Assembly (NCBI GenBank): GCA_038924245.1
Contig: JBCKVB010000017.1
Coordinates: 1 to 27,283, forward strand
DNA: 27,283 nucleotides
Origin: SURF-13 sp038924245
GTDB taxonomy: Bacteria > Pseudomonadota > Gammaproteobacteria > SURF-13
Direction: 5' to 3'
Notes under the pieces: generated by a model
Told to the model about the DNA's origin: nothing
Databases searched by the model: none
What the model saw: only the letters and a program-made list of their open reading frames with translations
Made by a program: the position numbers and the translations under genes
In this document: piece by piece, positions 7,278 to 15,753 of the stretch
How the letters are laid out: every line of letters begins with the position of its first letter
Position numbering within the stretch: the first letter of the stretch is position 1

Positions 7278-7412
7278 ATGAAAAGAACATTCCAGCCCAG
7301 TATCATCAAACGCAAGCGCACCCACGGCTTCCGCGCCCGCATGGCGACGCCGGCCGGCCGGTCAATCATTAAGGCGCGCCGCGCCAAGGGACGTAAGCGT
7401 CTCAGCGCTTAA
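7278..7412 (+). CDS. rpmH: 50S ribosomal protein L34
   Basis: A 44-residue, very basic protein that opens MKRTFQPSIIKRKRTHGFRA and ends GRKRLSA, matching L34 along its full length. It sits in the classical rpmH-rnpA-yidD-yidC order beside dnaA and is preceded by a near-consensus promoter. Confidence 0.97.
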   Translation: MKRTFQPSIIKRKRTHGFRARMATPAGRSIIKARRAKGRKRLSA

Positions 7413-7420
7413 ACCCCGTT

Positions 7421-7777
7421 TTGCCGCGCACGCGCCACCCGCGCAGCCACCGGTTGCACCAGCCCGAACAGTACCGGCGCGTATTCGAGAACGCCTGCCG
7501 CAGCAGCGACGATACCCTGCAAATCGTGGCGCGCCGCAACGACTGCGGTTATGCCCGCCTGGGGCTGGCGGTGTCCAAGGCCTCGATAAAATCCGCCGCC
7601 GCGCGTAACCGGGTGAAGCGCGTGGCGCGTGAATTTTTCCGCCTGCACCGCGAGGAGCTGGGCAATCTCGACTGCGTGGTGCTGGCGCGGCGCGGCGCGG
7701 AGCAAAAGACCAGACAGCAATTACGCGATACCCTGCACAAACTCTGGCCCCAGCTCGCCCGATGCAAAAAATCCTGA
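7421..7777 (+). CDS. rnpA: Ribonuclease P protein component
   Basis: The 118-residue basic protein carries the RNR signature SAAARNRVKRVAREFFR (about residues 58-74) that contacts the RNase P RNA; it helps the ribozyme bind pre-tRNA. Start is a TTG 8 nt after the rpmH stop: the frame is closed by TAA at 7394 and has no ATG before the conserved region, so TTG is the only sensible choice. No clear ribosome binding site precedes it, so translation is probably coupled to rpmH. It overlaps yidD by 16 nt. Confidence 0.95.
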   Translation: MPRTRHPRSHRLHQPEQYRRVFENACRSSDDTLQIVARRNDCGYARLGLAVSKASIKSAAARNRVKRVAREFFRLHREELGNLDCVVLARRGAEQKTRQQLRDTLHKLWPQLARCKKS

Positions 7778-8001
7778 TCGGCTTCATCCGCGTCTACCGC
7801 TACCTGCTCAGCCCCTGGGTCGGGCAACACTGCCGCTTTCATCCCAGTTGTTCGTGTTACGCCCTGGAGGCCATCAGCCGCCACGGCGCGCATCAAGGCG
7901 CGTGGCTCGCGCTCAGGCGCGTACTGCGCTGCCACCCGTGGCATGAAGGCGGTTATGATCCGGTGCCGTCATCGTTGGCCAACAGGCCACGCTCTATATA
8001 A
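7762..8001 (+). CDS. yidD: Membrane protein insertion efficiency factor YidD
   Basis: A 79-residue protein with an amphipathic N-terminus (MQKILIGFIRVYRYLLSPW) and the family's cysteine-rich core: CRFHPSCSCYALEAISRHGA and LRCHPWHEGGYDPVP. It is thought to help YidC insert inner membrane proteins. It overlaps the end of rnpA and stops 1 nt before the yidC start. Confidence 0.95.
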   Translation: MQKILIGFIRVYRYLLSPWVGQHCRFHPSCSCYALEAISRHGAHQGAWLALRRVLRCHPWHEGGYDPVPSSLANRPRSI

Positions 8002-8002
8002 A

Positions 8003-9649
8003 ATGGAAAACAAAAAGCTCATTCTCTATATGGCGCTGGCCTTCGTGCTGCTGCTGATCTGGCAGGCCTGGCAAGAGGATTACGGCGCGAAGCCCGCCAC
8101 CACAACCGCACAGGCAGTAGCGCCCGCAGCCCCGGTGGATACGCCCAGCGTACCGTCAAGCGCGACCCCCCCATCCGGCGCCGCGCCCGGCCCCGGGGCG
8201 GAGGTCTTGGCCAACGACGGACAGCGTATTCGCGTGAGCACCGATGTGCTGCAAGTGGAAATCAGCAGCGTGGGCGGCGACCTGCGCCGGGTAGATTTGT
8301 TGGCGTATCCGGTCGCGGCGGACAAACCCGAAGAGCCGTTCCGGCTGTTTAACGAGCAGCCGGAAAAAATGTTCATCGCGCAGAGCGGGCTGTTATCGCA
8401 GAACGGCGCGCCCGATCATCACGCCGTGTACCAGGCGGCGCAGACCGAATACCGCTTGGCGGAAAACGCCGACGAGATCAAGGTGCCGCTGACCTGGAAC
8501 AGTCCGCAAGGGGTGCAGGTGACCAAGGTGTACACCTTCAAGCGCGGCAGTTACGAGATCGGCGTGAGCCATGAAGTCAACAACACCGGCGCCGAGGAGT
8601 GGAAGGGACGCCTGTACGCGCAGTTCCAGCGCGCGCCGGAATCAGGTATGTCCGCCTTCATTTACACCTACACCGGCGCGGTGTTGTCGAGCACGGAAAA
8701 CAAATACGAGAAGGTCAGCTTCGATGACATGCAAGGTGTAAACCTGGCGCGCGATGTGCAGGGCGGCTGGGCGGCGCTCATCCAGCATTATTTCGTGGGT
8801 GCCTGGGTGCCGGATGCGGCGGCGAGCAATCATTATTACACCAAGGTGCTGGACGGCCCGCGCTACCTGGTGGGCGTGGTGCAGCCGGAGCAAACTATCG
8901 CGCCGGGGCAGAGCGGTACGCTCGCGATCAAGCTCTACGCCGGCCCCAAGCTGCAGGATCACTTAAAAGCAATCGCGCCGAATCTTGATCTCACCGTGGA
9001 TTACGGCGTGCTTACCATCATCGCACAGCCGTTGTTCTGGCTGCTCAAGTATATCCACGGCGTGGTCGGCAACTGGGGCTGGTCCATCGTGCTGCTCACG
9101 CTCATGGTGAAGCTGGTGTTCTATCATTTGTCCGCGGCGAGCTATCGCTCCATGGCCAACATGCGCAAACTGCAACCGCGCATCGTGACTCTTCGCGAGC
9201 GCCACGGTGATGACCGCCAGGCGATGGGGCAGGCGATGATGGCGTTGTACAAAACCGAGAAAATCAATCCGCTCGGCGGCTGTTTGCCGGTGCTGGTGCA
9301 GATTCCGGTATTCATCGCGCTGTACTGGGTGTTGCTGGAGAGCGCGGAGCTGCGCCAGGCGGACTTCGTGCTGTGGTTGAACGATCTCTCCAGCAAAGAT
9401 CCGTACTACGTCCTGCCGCTCATCATGGGCGCAACCATGCTCATCCAGATGAAGCTCTCGCCGCCGCCGCCCGATCCGCTGCAGGCCAAGGTGATGATGT
9501 TCTTGCCCATCATATTCACTCTTTTCTTCGCCTTCTTTCCGTCCGGGCTGGTGCTGTACTGGGTGGTGAACAATGCGCTCTCCATCCTGCAACAGTGGCA
9601 CATCACGCGCAAAATAATTGGAACTGACAAGCCACTACTGTCCGGTTGA
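8003..9649 (+). CDS. yidC: Membrane protein insertase YidC (Oxa1 family)
   Basis: The ATG at 8003 gives MENKKLILYMALAFVLLLIWQAW, the usual N-terminal helix of Gram-negative YidC; 548 residues is the normal size. A large periplasmic domain (about 60-340) is followed by the 60KD_IMP core of five helices, including the stretch NPLGGCLPVLVQIPVFIALYW, and the last helix LVLYWVVNNALSILQQW. It inserts membrane proteins alone or with SecYEG. The final codons and the stop (ctg tcc ggt tga) lie in the terminal repeat of a mini-transposon; without it the frame would run on to 9855 and overlap mnmE. Confidence 0.97.
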   Translation: MENKKLILYMALAFVLLLIWQAWQEDYGAKPATTTAQAVAPAAPVDTPSVPSSATPPSGAAPGPGAEVLANDGQRIRVSTDVLQVEISSVGGDLRRVDLLAYPVAADKPEEPFRLFNEQPEKMFIAQSGLLSQNGAPDHHAVYQAAQTEYRLAENADEIKVPLTWNSPQGVQVTKVYTFKRGSYEIGVSHEVNNTGAEEWKGRLYAQFQRAPESGMSAFIYTYTGAVLSSTENKYEKVSFDDMQGVNLARDVQGGWAALIQHYFVGAWVPDAAASNHYYTKVLDGPRYLVGVVQPEQTIAPGQSGTLAIKLYAGPKLQDHLKAIAPNLDLTVDYGVLTIIAQPLFWLLKYIHGVVGNWGWSIVLLTLMVKLVFYHLSAASYRSMANMRKLQPRIVTLRERHGDDRQAMGQAMMALYKTEKINPLGGCLPVLVQIPVFIALYWVLLESAELRQADFVLWLNDLSSKDPYYVLPLIMGATMLIQMKLSPPPPDPLQAKVMMFLPIIFTLFFAFFPSGLVLYWVVNNALSILQQWHITRKIIGTDKPLLSG

Positions 9650-9798
9650 CGAAAAAATAGGCCCGATTCTTCTCGCAACCATCTAATTCAATTGGGCGTG
9701 AATTTCGAGCGTGAGTTGAAATCGGCACCACCTTGAAAATGTCGGAGAACCGCATGAATAAAGGCTTTCCACGAACTTCGTCTCAGATTAACCGGACA
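9639..9798. mobile_element. 160-bp mini-transposon (MITE) related to the IS4 element of this window
   Basis: The unit begins TGTCCGGTTGA (9639) and ends with the inverted TTAACCGGACA (9788-9798). It is flanked by the 4-bp direct repeat CTAC (9635-9638 and 9799-9802). The ends match the terminal repeats of the 1.3-kb IS4-family element at 19437-20750, which is flanked by CTAG. No ORF of note is inside, so it is non-autonomous and was probably moved by a transposase of that family. Confidence 0.8.
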
Positions 9799-9822
9799 CT
9801 ACTGCTGACAAGTAACAAAAAA

Positions 9823-9850
9823 ACAGTGGCCACTGGCCGCCGGCCACTGT
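9823..9850. promoter_or_regulatory. Hairpin over the mnmE start; terminator-like on the minus strand
   Basis: Arms acagtggcc (9823-9831) and ggccactgt (9842-9850) form a 9-bp stem with a 10-nt loop. Its 3' arm contains the first two bases of the mnmE GTG start (9849). On the minus strand it is followed by seven T, the form of an intrinsic terminator against antisense transcription. On the plus strand there is no T-run. Confidence 0.5.
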
Positions 9851-11195
9851 GTTGATAGACACCATCGTCGCGCCCGCCACCGCGCCGGGACGCGGCGGCA
9901 TCGGCATCGTGCGCCTGTCCGGCCCGCTGACGGCGCGGATTGCGCGGCAACTCCTGGGAACACTGCCCGCGCCGCGTTATGCCCACTACGGCGCATTCCG
10001 CGACCAGCACGGCGAAATCATGGACAGCGGTCTCGCGCTGTACTTTCCCGCCCCGCACTCCTACACCGGCGAAGACGTGCTGGAACTGCACGCGCACGGC
10101 TCACCCGTGGTGCTGGATATGCTGGTCAAGCGCGCCATCGCATTGGGCGCGCGCCCGGCGCGGCCGGGCGAATTTTCCGAGCGCGCGTTTCTGAACGGCA
10201 AGCTCGATCTCGCGCAGGCCGAGGCGGTGGCCGATCTCATCGCCAGCGACACCGGACAGGCCGCGCGCGCCGCGCAGCGTTCGCTGCAAGGCGAATTCTC
10301 CGCGCGCATCAACGCCCTGCTTGAGCACATCACTGGCTTGCGCGCCTATGTCGAGGCCGCGATAGACTTCACCGAGGAAGAGCTGGATTTTCTCGAGCAC
10401 GGCAAAGCCGCCGCGCGCCTCGACGCGATTGAAACCGAGCTTGAAGCCATCCAGCGCGCCGCGCGCCAGGGTAGCCTGCTGAGCGAAGGCCTGCGCGTGG
10501 TGATTGCCGGTCAGCCGAACGTAGGCAAGTCCAGCCTGCTCAATCGCTTGGCCGGGCGCGACGCGGCCATCGTCACCGCCATTCCCGGCACCACGCGCGA
10601 CGTGCTGCGCGAACACATCCAACTGGACGGCCTGCCGCTGCATATTATAGATACCGCCGGTCTGCGCGAGAGCGACGACCCCATCGAGCAGGAAGGCATA
10701 CGCCGCGCGCGCGAGGAAATCGCACGCGCCGACCGCGTGCTGCTGCTGGTGGATGACCGCACCGGTATAGGCGCGGCGGAACGAAGCATCATTCAGCAAC
10801 TACCCGCCGCTGTCCCGCGCACCATCGTGCATAACAAAAGTGATCTCAGCGGCAATGCCGCCTCAATAAAAAATAACCCGGAGCAATGTGAAATACACCT
10901 CTCCGCCAAAACCGGCGCGGGGATGGAATTGCTGATTCAACATCTAAAAGAGAGCGCGGGCTATCAGGAACAGGCGCCGGGCATATTCAGCGCCCGCCGC
11001 CGCCATCTGGAAGCCTTGCAGCGCACACACACCGCGCTGGCGAATGCACGCGCACAACTTCAGAAAAAAACCGCCAACGAGCTGTTCGCCGAAGAACTGC
11101 GCCAAGCGCAAAATGCGCTGTCCGAGATCACCGGCGCGTTTACCACGGAAGACTTGCTGGGGAAAATCTTCTCCAGCTTTTGTATCGGAAAATAA
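9849..11195 (+). CDS. mnmE: tRNA modification GTPase MnmE (TrmE)
   Basis: With MnmG it makes the 5-carboxymethylaminomethyl group on the wobble uridine of several tRNAs. The 448-residue protein has the formyl-tetrahydrofolate-binding N-terminal domain (TIVAPATAPGRGGIGIVRLSG), the helical domain, the GTPase insert with G1 GQPNVGKSS (221-229), IPGTTRD and DTAGLRE, and the catalytic C-terminal CIGK motif. Start codons available are GTG 9849 or TTG 9852; the frame is closed upstream by TAA at 9813 and has no ATG. No ribosome binding site is visible, which fits former coupling to yidC (see findings). Confidence 0.97.
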   Translation: MLIDTIVAPATAPGRGGIGIVRLSGPLTARIARQLLGTLPAPRYAHYGAFRDQHGEIMDSGLALYFPAPHSYTGEDVLELHAHGSPVVLDMLVKRAIALGARPARPGEFSERAFLNGKLDLAQAEAVADLIASDTGQAARAAQRSLQGEFSARINALLEHITGLRAYVEAAIDFTEEELDFLEHGKAAARLDAIETELEAIQRAARQGSLLSEGLRVVIAGQPNVGKSSLLNRLAGRDAAIVTAIPGTTRDVLREHIQLDGLPLHIIDTAGLRESDDPIEQEGIRRAREEIARADRVLLLVDDRTGIGAAERSIIQQLPAAVPRTIVHNKSDLSGNAASIKNNPEQCEIHLSAKTGAGMELLIQHLKESAGYQEQAPGIFSARRRHLEALQRTHTALANARAQLQKKTANELFAEELRQAQNALSEITGAFTTEDLLGKIFSSFCIGK

Positions 11196-11197
11196 CC

Positions 11198-11280
11198 GGC
11201 GGCGCACGCCGCCAGAAATGGACGCATGGTTGCTCGACCGGAAAACACATAGAATACCGTCTTGATTTTCAAGACGGTAT
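11198..11280. repeat. Two hairpins after mnmE
   Basis: A short GC-rich hairpin (ggcggcg-ca-cgccgcc, 11198-11213) follows the stop directly. A second, ataccgtcttga / tcaagacggtat (11254-11265 and 11269-11280), is a perfect 12-bp stem with a 3-nt TTT loop. Neither has a trailing T-run; they may still end or stabilise the mnmE transcript. Confidence 0.5.
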
Positions 11281-11326
11281 CCGACCCTATGACCCTACGC
11301 CTCACAAGTGGCGACTACGTTCGCGT

Positions 11327-11356
11327 TTGAGTGCCGGTATCAAGGCCGGGTAGAAT
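11327..11356 (+). promoter_or_regulatory. Possible promoter of cysC
   Basis: TTGAGT (11327-11332) and TAGAAT (11351-11356) with an 18-nt spacer. The ATG of cysC follows only 6 nt after the -10, so a transcript from here would be nearly leaderless. Confidence 0.4.
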
Positions 11357-11362
11357 GACACC

Positions 11363-11962
11363 ATGAACAAGAGCCCCAACGCAGTCTGGCACCGAGCCAC
11401 TGTCACCCGCGCCCGGCGTGAGCAGAGCGGCCACCGCAGCGTCGTGCTGTGGTTCAGCGGACTCTCCGGCGCGGGGAAATCCACCCTCGCCCACCAGGTG
11501 GAGGAGCGGTTACACCGGCGGGGCTGCCGCACCTTCGTGCTCGACGGCGACAACGTGCGGCACGGCCTGTGCGCCGACCTGGGCTTCTCGGCCCAAGACC
11601 GAACCGAGAACCTGCGGCGCACAGGAGAAGCGTGCAAACTCCTCATTGAGGCCGGCGTGATCACCCTCGCCGCCTTCATCTCTCCCCTGCGGGCGGACCG
11701 GGCGCGCGTTCGCGCGATGTTCGCGGAGGGGGACTTCTATGAGATCTACTGCGACTGCACGCTGGAAATTTGCGAGGAGCGGGACGTGAAGGGCATGTAC
11801 CAGCGTGCGCGGCGCGGCGAGATCCCCGAGTTCACCGGCATTTCCGCCCCCTACGAGCACCCCGAGCACCCCGATCTGGTGGTGCGCACCGGGACCGACC
11901 CGCTGGAATCTTGCGTCGAACAGGTGCTGGCCTTCCTGGACCACGCCGTGAGTGTGCGATAG
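11363..11962 (+). CDS. cysC: Adenylylsulfate (APS) kinase
   Basis: The 199-residue protein phosphorylates APS to PAPS. It shows the P-loop GLSGAGKST (33-41), DGDNVRHGL, the substrate-binding FISP...R region (about residues 105-115) and KGMYQRARRGEIPEFTGISAPYE, the lid region of CysC. Length matches stand-alone CysC (E. coli 201) with no sulfurylase domain fused. No cysD, cysN or cysH neighbours are visible, so it acts alone here; PAPS might serve sulfate assimilation or sulfation. A near-consensus promoter lies immediately upstream and the ribosome binding site is weak. GC content is as high as in core genes, unlike the secretion operon that follows. Confidence 0.95.
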   Translation: MNKSPNAVWHRATVTRARREQSGHRSVVLWFSGLSGAGKSTLAHQVEERLHRRGCRTFVLDGDNVRHGLCADLGFSAQDRTENLRRTGEACKLLIEAGVITLAAFISPLRADRARVRAMFAEGDFYEIYCDCTLEICEERDVKGMYQRARRGEIPEFTGISAPYEHPEHPDLVVRTGTDPLESCVEQVLAFLDHAVSVR

Positions 11963-12110
11963 GGATTGACCTTCCCCCGAAAAATTCGTTTCAAGATACC
12001 TAAAGCTGTAGTATCATTGGGCGCAACGCGTACATGATCCTGCTCGGGACGCTTTCTGTCGCATTCGCCCGCAATTCTTAATCGTCGCACACTAAAATCT
12101 GACTGGCAGG

Positions 12111-12191
12111 ATGTTATCAATGGTACACCCTCTATGGTCGAGTTCACTTCGCCCCGACGCTCTTGGGGAAGGGGCAGTAAATGCTCCATGA
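12111..12191 (+). CDS. Possible 26-residue leader peptide 1 upstream of the type I secretion genes
   Basis: ATG at 12111, or ATG 12120 which has AGGA 8 nt upstream, opens a short frame (MVHPLWSSSLRPDALGEGAV from the second ATG). It ends at TGA 12189-12191, overlapping the next small ORF. No family recognised; it could be non-coding. The rest of 11963-12110 shows only an unclear 5-bp inverted repeat (gatac / gtatc, near 11995-12015). Confidence 0.25.
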   Translation: MLSMVHPLWSSSLRPDALGEGAVNAP

Positions 12192-12264
12192 CGAAGAATT
12201 GAAAGAATTTTTGTTAGCGCGAATGCAGAAGGATTCGGCTCAAACCACGGTGGCTGTAGCGTGA
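12181..12264 (+). CDS. Possible 27-residue leader peptide 2, coupled to the first ABC gene
   Basis: ATG at 12181 is preceded by ggaagggg at suitable distance. The peptide begins MLHDEELKEFLLARMQKDS and its TGA (12262-12264) overlaps the GTG start of the ABC transporter gene (GTGA), the typical arrangement of translational coupling. No known family; a regulatory leader or a remnant are both possible. Confidence 0.35.
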   Translation: MLHDEELKEFLLARMQKDSAQTTVAVA

Positions 12265-14000
12265 CTACAATGAGTTCGATGCAGCAAAATTCGGTACTAA
12301 AAAAAGCACTTGCCGACCTTTTGCCAGATATCCGGCAAACGGCTTTTTTTAGCTTGTTTGTCAATCTACTGATTCTTGCACCGGCTTGGTACATGCTTCA
12401 GGTCTTCGACCGTGTTATCAACAGTCATAATCACCTCACATTACTCATGTTGACCCTGCTGGTGATTGGCCTTTACATGCTGCTTGAGTTTTTGGAGTGG
12501 GTGCGCGGTCGCATCATGCATGTGGCTGCGGGGCGGTTTGATGTTGCGCTACGCAATATAGTTTTCAACAGCATTTTTCAGGCAAAACTCAAGCAGCAGC
12601 CCGGTGGCACGGCGCAGGCGATAACGGATCTCAAAACGATTCAGGAGGCAATCGCCTCCCCGGCACTTTTAGCCTTGATAGATGTGCCGCTTGCGCTGCT
12701 TACCCTTATTCTGATTTTTATGATCCACCCCTATCTGGGTTGGTTTGCGATGGGCGGGGTCATTATTCTTGGCGCAATCGCTCTTTTCAATCAGCATCAG
12801 GTCGAACCGACGCTGACTCTTGCCAACCGTCATGCCATCGCCGCCCAGAACTACGCCAGCGGCGTTATCCGTAACGCGCAAGCGGTTGAAGCAATGGGAA
12901 TGTTGGGCCGGATACACCAAAGGTGGCTCAGCCAGCAAAATGAATTTCTGCAAACCCAAGCGGTAGCTTCAGACCGTGCTGGGGTGAGTGCTTCACTGTC
13001 CAGGCTGACGCAAACGCTGCAGGGCTCTCTGCTTCTTGGGCTGGGTGCCTGGCTTGCCATCACAGGTGTGTTCGGCATGGGCGGCGCAATGATGATCGTC
13101 GCTTCCATCCTGGGCGCCCGGGTGCTCGCGCCCCTGGTTCAAATTGTAGGGCACTGGCGCATCATCATGAACGCGCAGGACGCCATCATGCGGCTCGACA
13201 GCTTCTTAAAACTTTACCCTGAGCCCAAACCGTCCATGCCACTGCCCCCGCCCATCGGTAATTTGAGCGTTGAGGCTGTAGTTGCTGGCCCACCCAACAG
13301 CCAGATTCCGATCTTGAGGGGAATCAACTTCCGGCTTGCTGCCGGTGACTCCCTCGCTATTATTGGTCCATCAGCATCAGGAAAAACCAGTTTGGCTCGG
13401 CTTGTGACCGGGATTTGGCCGGCGATGAGCGGTAAAGTCCGGCTGGACGGCGTTGACATTTACACCTGGAAAAAGAACGAACTCGGCCCCTACGTGGGCT
13501 ACCTTCCGCAAAACGTTGAATTATTTGACGGCACGATGGCTGAAAACATAGCCAGGTTCGGTGAAGTTGACATGCATAAGGTAAAGGAAGCCGCCAAAAT
13601 CGTTGGTTTGGACAGTTTCGTTGAGTCCATGAAAGAAGGTTATGACAGCCGCATCGGGGATGAAGGTGCCTTCCTTTCCGGTGGGCAGCGGCAGCGGGTA
13701 GCATTGGCGCGCGCGATATATGGCATGCCGAAGCTCGTAGTGCTCGATGAACCAAATTCAAGCCTGGATGAAGAAGGCGATGCCGCGCTCCTAAAAACGC
13801 TGCAGTTCCTGAAATCGCAGAGCGTTTCCCTTATCGTCATCACCCATCGGCTCCAGATTTCGTCAGTACTGGATTACATGATGATACTGGTCGATGGCCA
13901 AATCCAGTTATTCGGTGCGCGTGATGAAGTGCTGAAAGCCTTGAATCAGAAAAATCAGCCTGTAGCACAATCCCGACCTGTAGCCGGGGGGGTCGCATGA
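12261..14000 (+). CDS. Type I secretion ABC transporter/ATPase, PrtD family (first of a tandem pair)
   Basis: The 579-residue half-transporter has an N-terminal six-helix membrane domain (about 20-300) in the PrtD/HasD style (NLLILAPAWYMLQVFDRV) and one nucleotide-binding domain: Walker A GPSASGKTS (about 369-377), Q-loop region YLPQNVELF, signature LSGGQRQR (about 472), Walker B LVVLDEPNSSLD and the ITHR switch histidine. No C39 peptidase or RTX-type leader domain precedes it. It powers export of a protein substrate from cytosol to outside through HlyD and TolC partners. Starts at GTG 12261 overlapping the leader ORF; ATG 12270 is possible. It overlaps the second ABC gene by 4 nt. Confidence 0.92.
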   Translation: MTTMSSMQQNSVLKKALADLLPDIRQTAFFSLFVNLLILAPAWYMLQVFDRVINSHNHLTLLMLTLLVIGLYMLLEFLEWVRGRIMHVAAGRFDVALRNIVFNSIFQAKLKQQPGGTAQAITDLKTIQEAIASPALLALIDVPLALLTLILIFMIHPYLGWFAMGGVIILGAIALFNQHQVEPTLTLANRHAIAAQNYASGVIRNAQAVEAMGMLGRIHQRWLSQQNEFLQTQAVASDRAGVSASLSRLTQTLQGSLLLGLGAWLAITGVFGMGGAMMIVASILGARVLAPLVQIVGHWRIIMNAQDAIMRLDSFLKLYPEPKPSMPLPPPIGNLSVEAVVAGPPNSQIPILRGINFRLAAGDSLAIIGPSASGKTSLARLVTGIWPAMSGKVRLDGVDIYTWKKNELGPYVGYLPQNVELFDGTMAENIARFGEVDMHKVKEAAKIVGLDSFVESMKEGYDSRIGDEGAFLSGGQRQRVALARAIYGMPKLVVLDEPNSSLDEEGDAALLKTLQFLKSQSVSLIVITHRLQISSVLDYMMILVDGQIQLFGARDEVLKALNQKNQPVAQSRPVAGGVA

Positions 14001-15739
14001 GCAGCAAAGGATTTTTTCAGCGCAGCGAACTCGCCCATGCACTAATGAGCTTCCGCCGCGAATTCGTGTGGATCGGCATTTTCAGCATGATCGCCAACAT
14101 ACTGATATTGACGCCCGTACTTTACATGTTGCAGCTTTACGAGCGCATCCTGGTAAGCCAAAACGAGTTGACGTTGCTTTTTCTTACGCTAATCGTGCTG
14201 GTTTTTTTCTGCATGATGGCCTTTGCAGAATGGCTGCGCTCGCGCCTGCTGGTTCGTGCCGGCATGAGGCTTGATCAGCAGCTCAATACCCGGGTATTTA
14301 ACGCCAGCTTTGAAGCCTGCCTCAGCAGTAAGCAGCAGAACCCCACCGAAGCTTTTGTAGACCTGACTAATGCCCGTCAGTTTGTGACGGGCACGGGTAT
14401 CATCGCTCTGTTCGATGCACCCTGGACGCCAATCTACATTCTGGTCCTGTTCCTGTTGCACCCCTGGCTAGGTATGCTTGCCATCGTGTTTTGTCTGATC
14501 CAGATGGGAATGGCCTATGTTGGGTATCGGATGACGTACGCACCCGCCGAAAGCGCTTTGGAAACCGAAACAACAAGCAAAAGATTTCTCTACGGCAAGC
14601 TCAAGAATGCCGAGTCGGTGGAGGCCATGGGTATGCTGGATAACTTGCGCGTGCGCTGGCTCGAGCACCACCGGCATCATCAGGCCAAGCTGAGCCATGC
14701 CAACCACAAGCAGCATCAGCAACAGTCATTTACCAAATTTGCGCGCTACTCGATGCAAAGCCTGACGCTGGCCGCTGCGGCAATGCTGGTGATTGATGGT
14801 CAGGTATCGCTAGGTACGCTGGTCGGCGCCGGCGCCCTGATGGCGCGCGCATTGTTTCCGCTGGATCAAATCGTCGGTTCCGCGAGAAGCTTCATGTCGG
14901 CCAAGGCGGCCTTCCACAGGCTGGAAACACTCTTTCAAGAACATCCCGAGCGCGACACGGACACCCGTCATCCGATTCCTCGCGGTGTAATCACCTTAAA
15001 GAAACTCATTGCCATCTCCCCGACTGACGCCAAGACTATTCTGCATGGGATCGATGCCGAGTTTGAAGCTGGCCAGATCACGGCCATCATCGGGCCATCC
15101 GGTTCCGGCAAGTCGACGCTCGCCCGCTGTTTAGTGGGAGTTTGGCCGAAAACCGAAGGGCGGGTGTTGCTCGACGGAACGCCCATCGACAGCTGGAACC
15201 GCGAACAACTAGGCCCGCACCTGGGTTATTTGCCCCAGGATGTTGAGCTGCTGGACGGTACGATCGCTGAGAATATCGCCCGCTTTTACGAGCTTGATTC
15301 AGAAAAAATAATCGAGGCGGCCAAGCGTGCCGGCATCCACGACATGATCCTGCGTTTCCCCATGGGTTATGACACGCCGATAGGCGAGGCCGGCAATATG
15401 CTTTCCGGTGGGCAACGGCAGCGCCTGGGCCTGGCGCGTGCCATGTTCGGCAATCCAGCGCTAGTCGTATTGGACGAGCCTAACGCTAATCTGGACGATG
15501 CGGGTGAGCGAGCACTAGTGCAGGCCATCCAGGATATCAAAGCGCAAGGGAAAACCGTGTTTTTGATCACGCACCGGCTTAACATTCTTGCAGCCGTGGA
15601 TTATCTGCTCGTTCTCAAAGAAGGCCGGGTGGCCCATTACGGGCCACGAGATGATATACTCCGCGCCCTGAGGGAGTCCACTGCAACCCTGCAACCATCT
15701 TCGGTGCCAGCCAATCTGGCTGCACTGAACCCTGCTTAA
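13997..15739 (+). CDS. Type I secretion ABC transporter/ATPase, PrtD family (second of a tandem pair)
   Basis: A 580-residue paralogue of the preceding protein with the same plan: membrane domain (ANILILTPVLYMLQLYERIL; VEAMGMLDNLRVRWL) and a nucleotide-binding domain with Walker A GPSGSGKST (about 366-374), YLPQDVELLDGTIAENIARF, signature LSGGQRQR (about 468), Walker B LVVLDEPNANLD and ITHR. All ATPase residues are intact in both proteins, so neither is an obviously dead partner. The start ATG overlaps the previous stop as ATGA. The pair most likely forms a heterodimer; two alternative homodimers are also possible. Confidence 0.92.
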   Translation: MSSKGFFQRSELAHALMSFRREFVWIGIFSMIANILILTPVLYMLQLYERILVSQNELTLLFLTLIVLVFFCMMAFAEWLRSRLLVRAGMRLDQQLNTRVFNASFEACLSSKQQNPTEAFVDLTNARQFVTGTGIIALFDAPWTPIYILVLFLLHPWLGMLAIVFCLIQMGMAYVGYRMTYAPAESALETETTSKRFLYGKLKNAESVEAMGMLDNLRVRWLEHHRHHQAKLSHANHKQHQQQSFTKFARYSMQSLTLAAAAMLVIDGQVSLGTLVGAGALMARALFPLDQIVGSARSFMSAKAAFHRLETLFQEHPERDTDTRHPIPRGVITLKKLIAISPTDAKTILHGIDAEFEAGQITAIIGPSGSGKSTLARCLVGVWPKTEGRVLLDGTPIDSWNREQLGPHLGYLPQDVELLDGTIAENIARFYELDSEKIIEAAKRAGIHDMILRFPMGYDTPIGEAGNMLSGGQRQRLGLARAMFGNPALVVLDEPNANLDDAGERALVQAIQDIKAQGKTVFLITHRLNILAAVDYLLVLKEGRVAHYGPRDDILRALRESTATLQPSSVPANLAALNPA

Positions 15740-15753
15740 AGAAAGAGGTGGTT

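Noticed and set aside
11966..12017. Sigma70 promoter for the secretion operon
   Set aside because: The best pair (TTTCAA and TATCAT, 17-nt spacer) matches the -35 consensus at only three positions, too weak to list.
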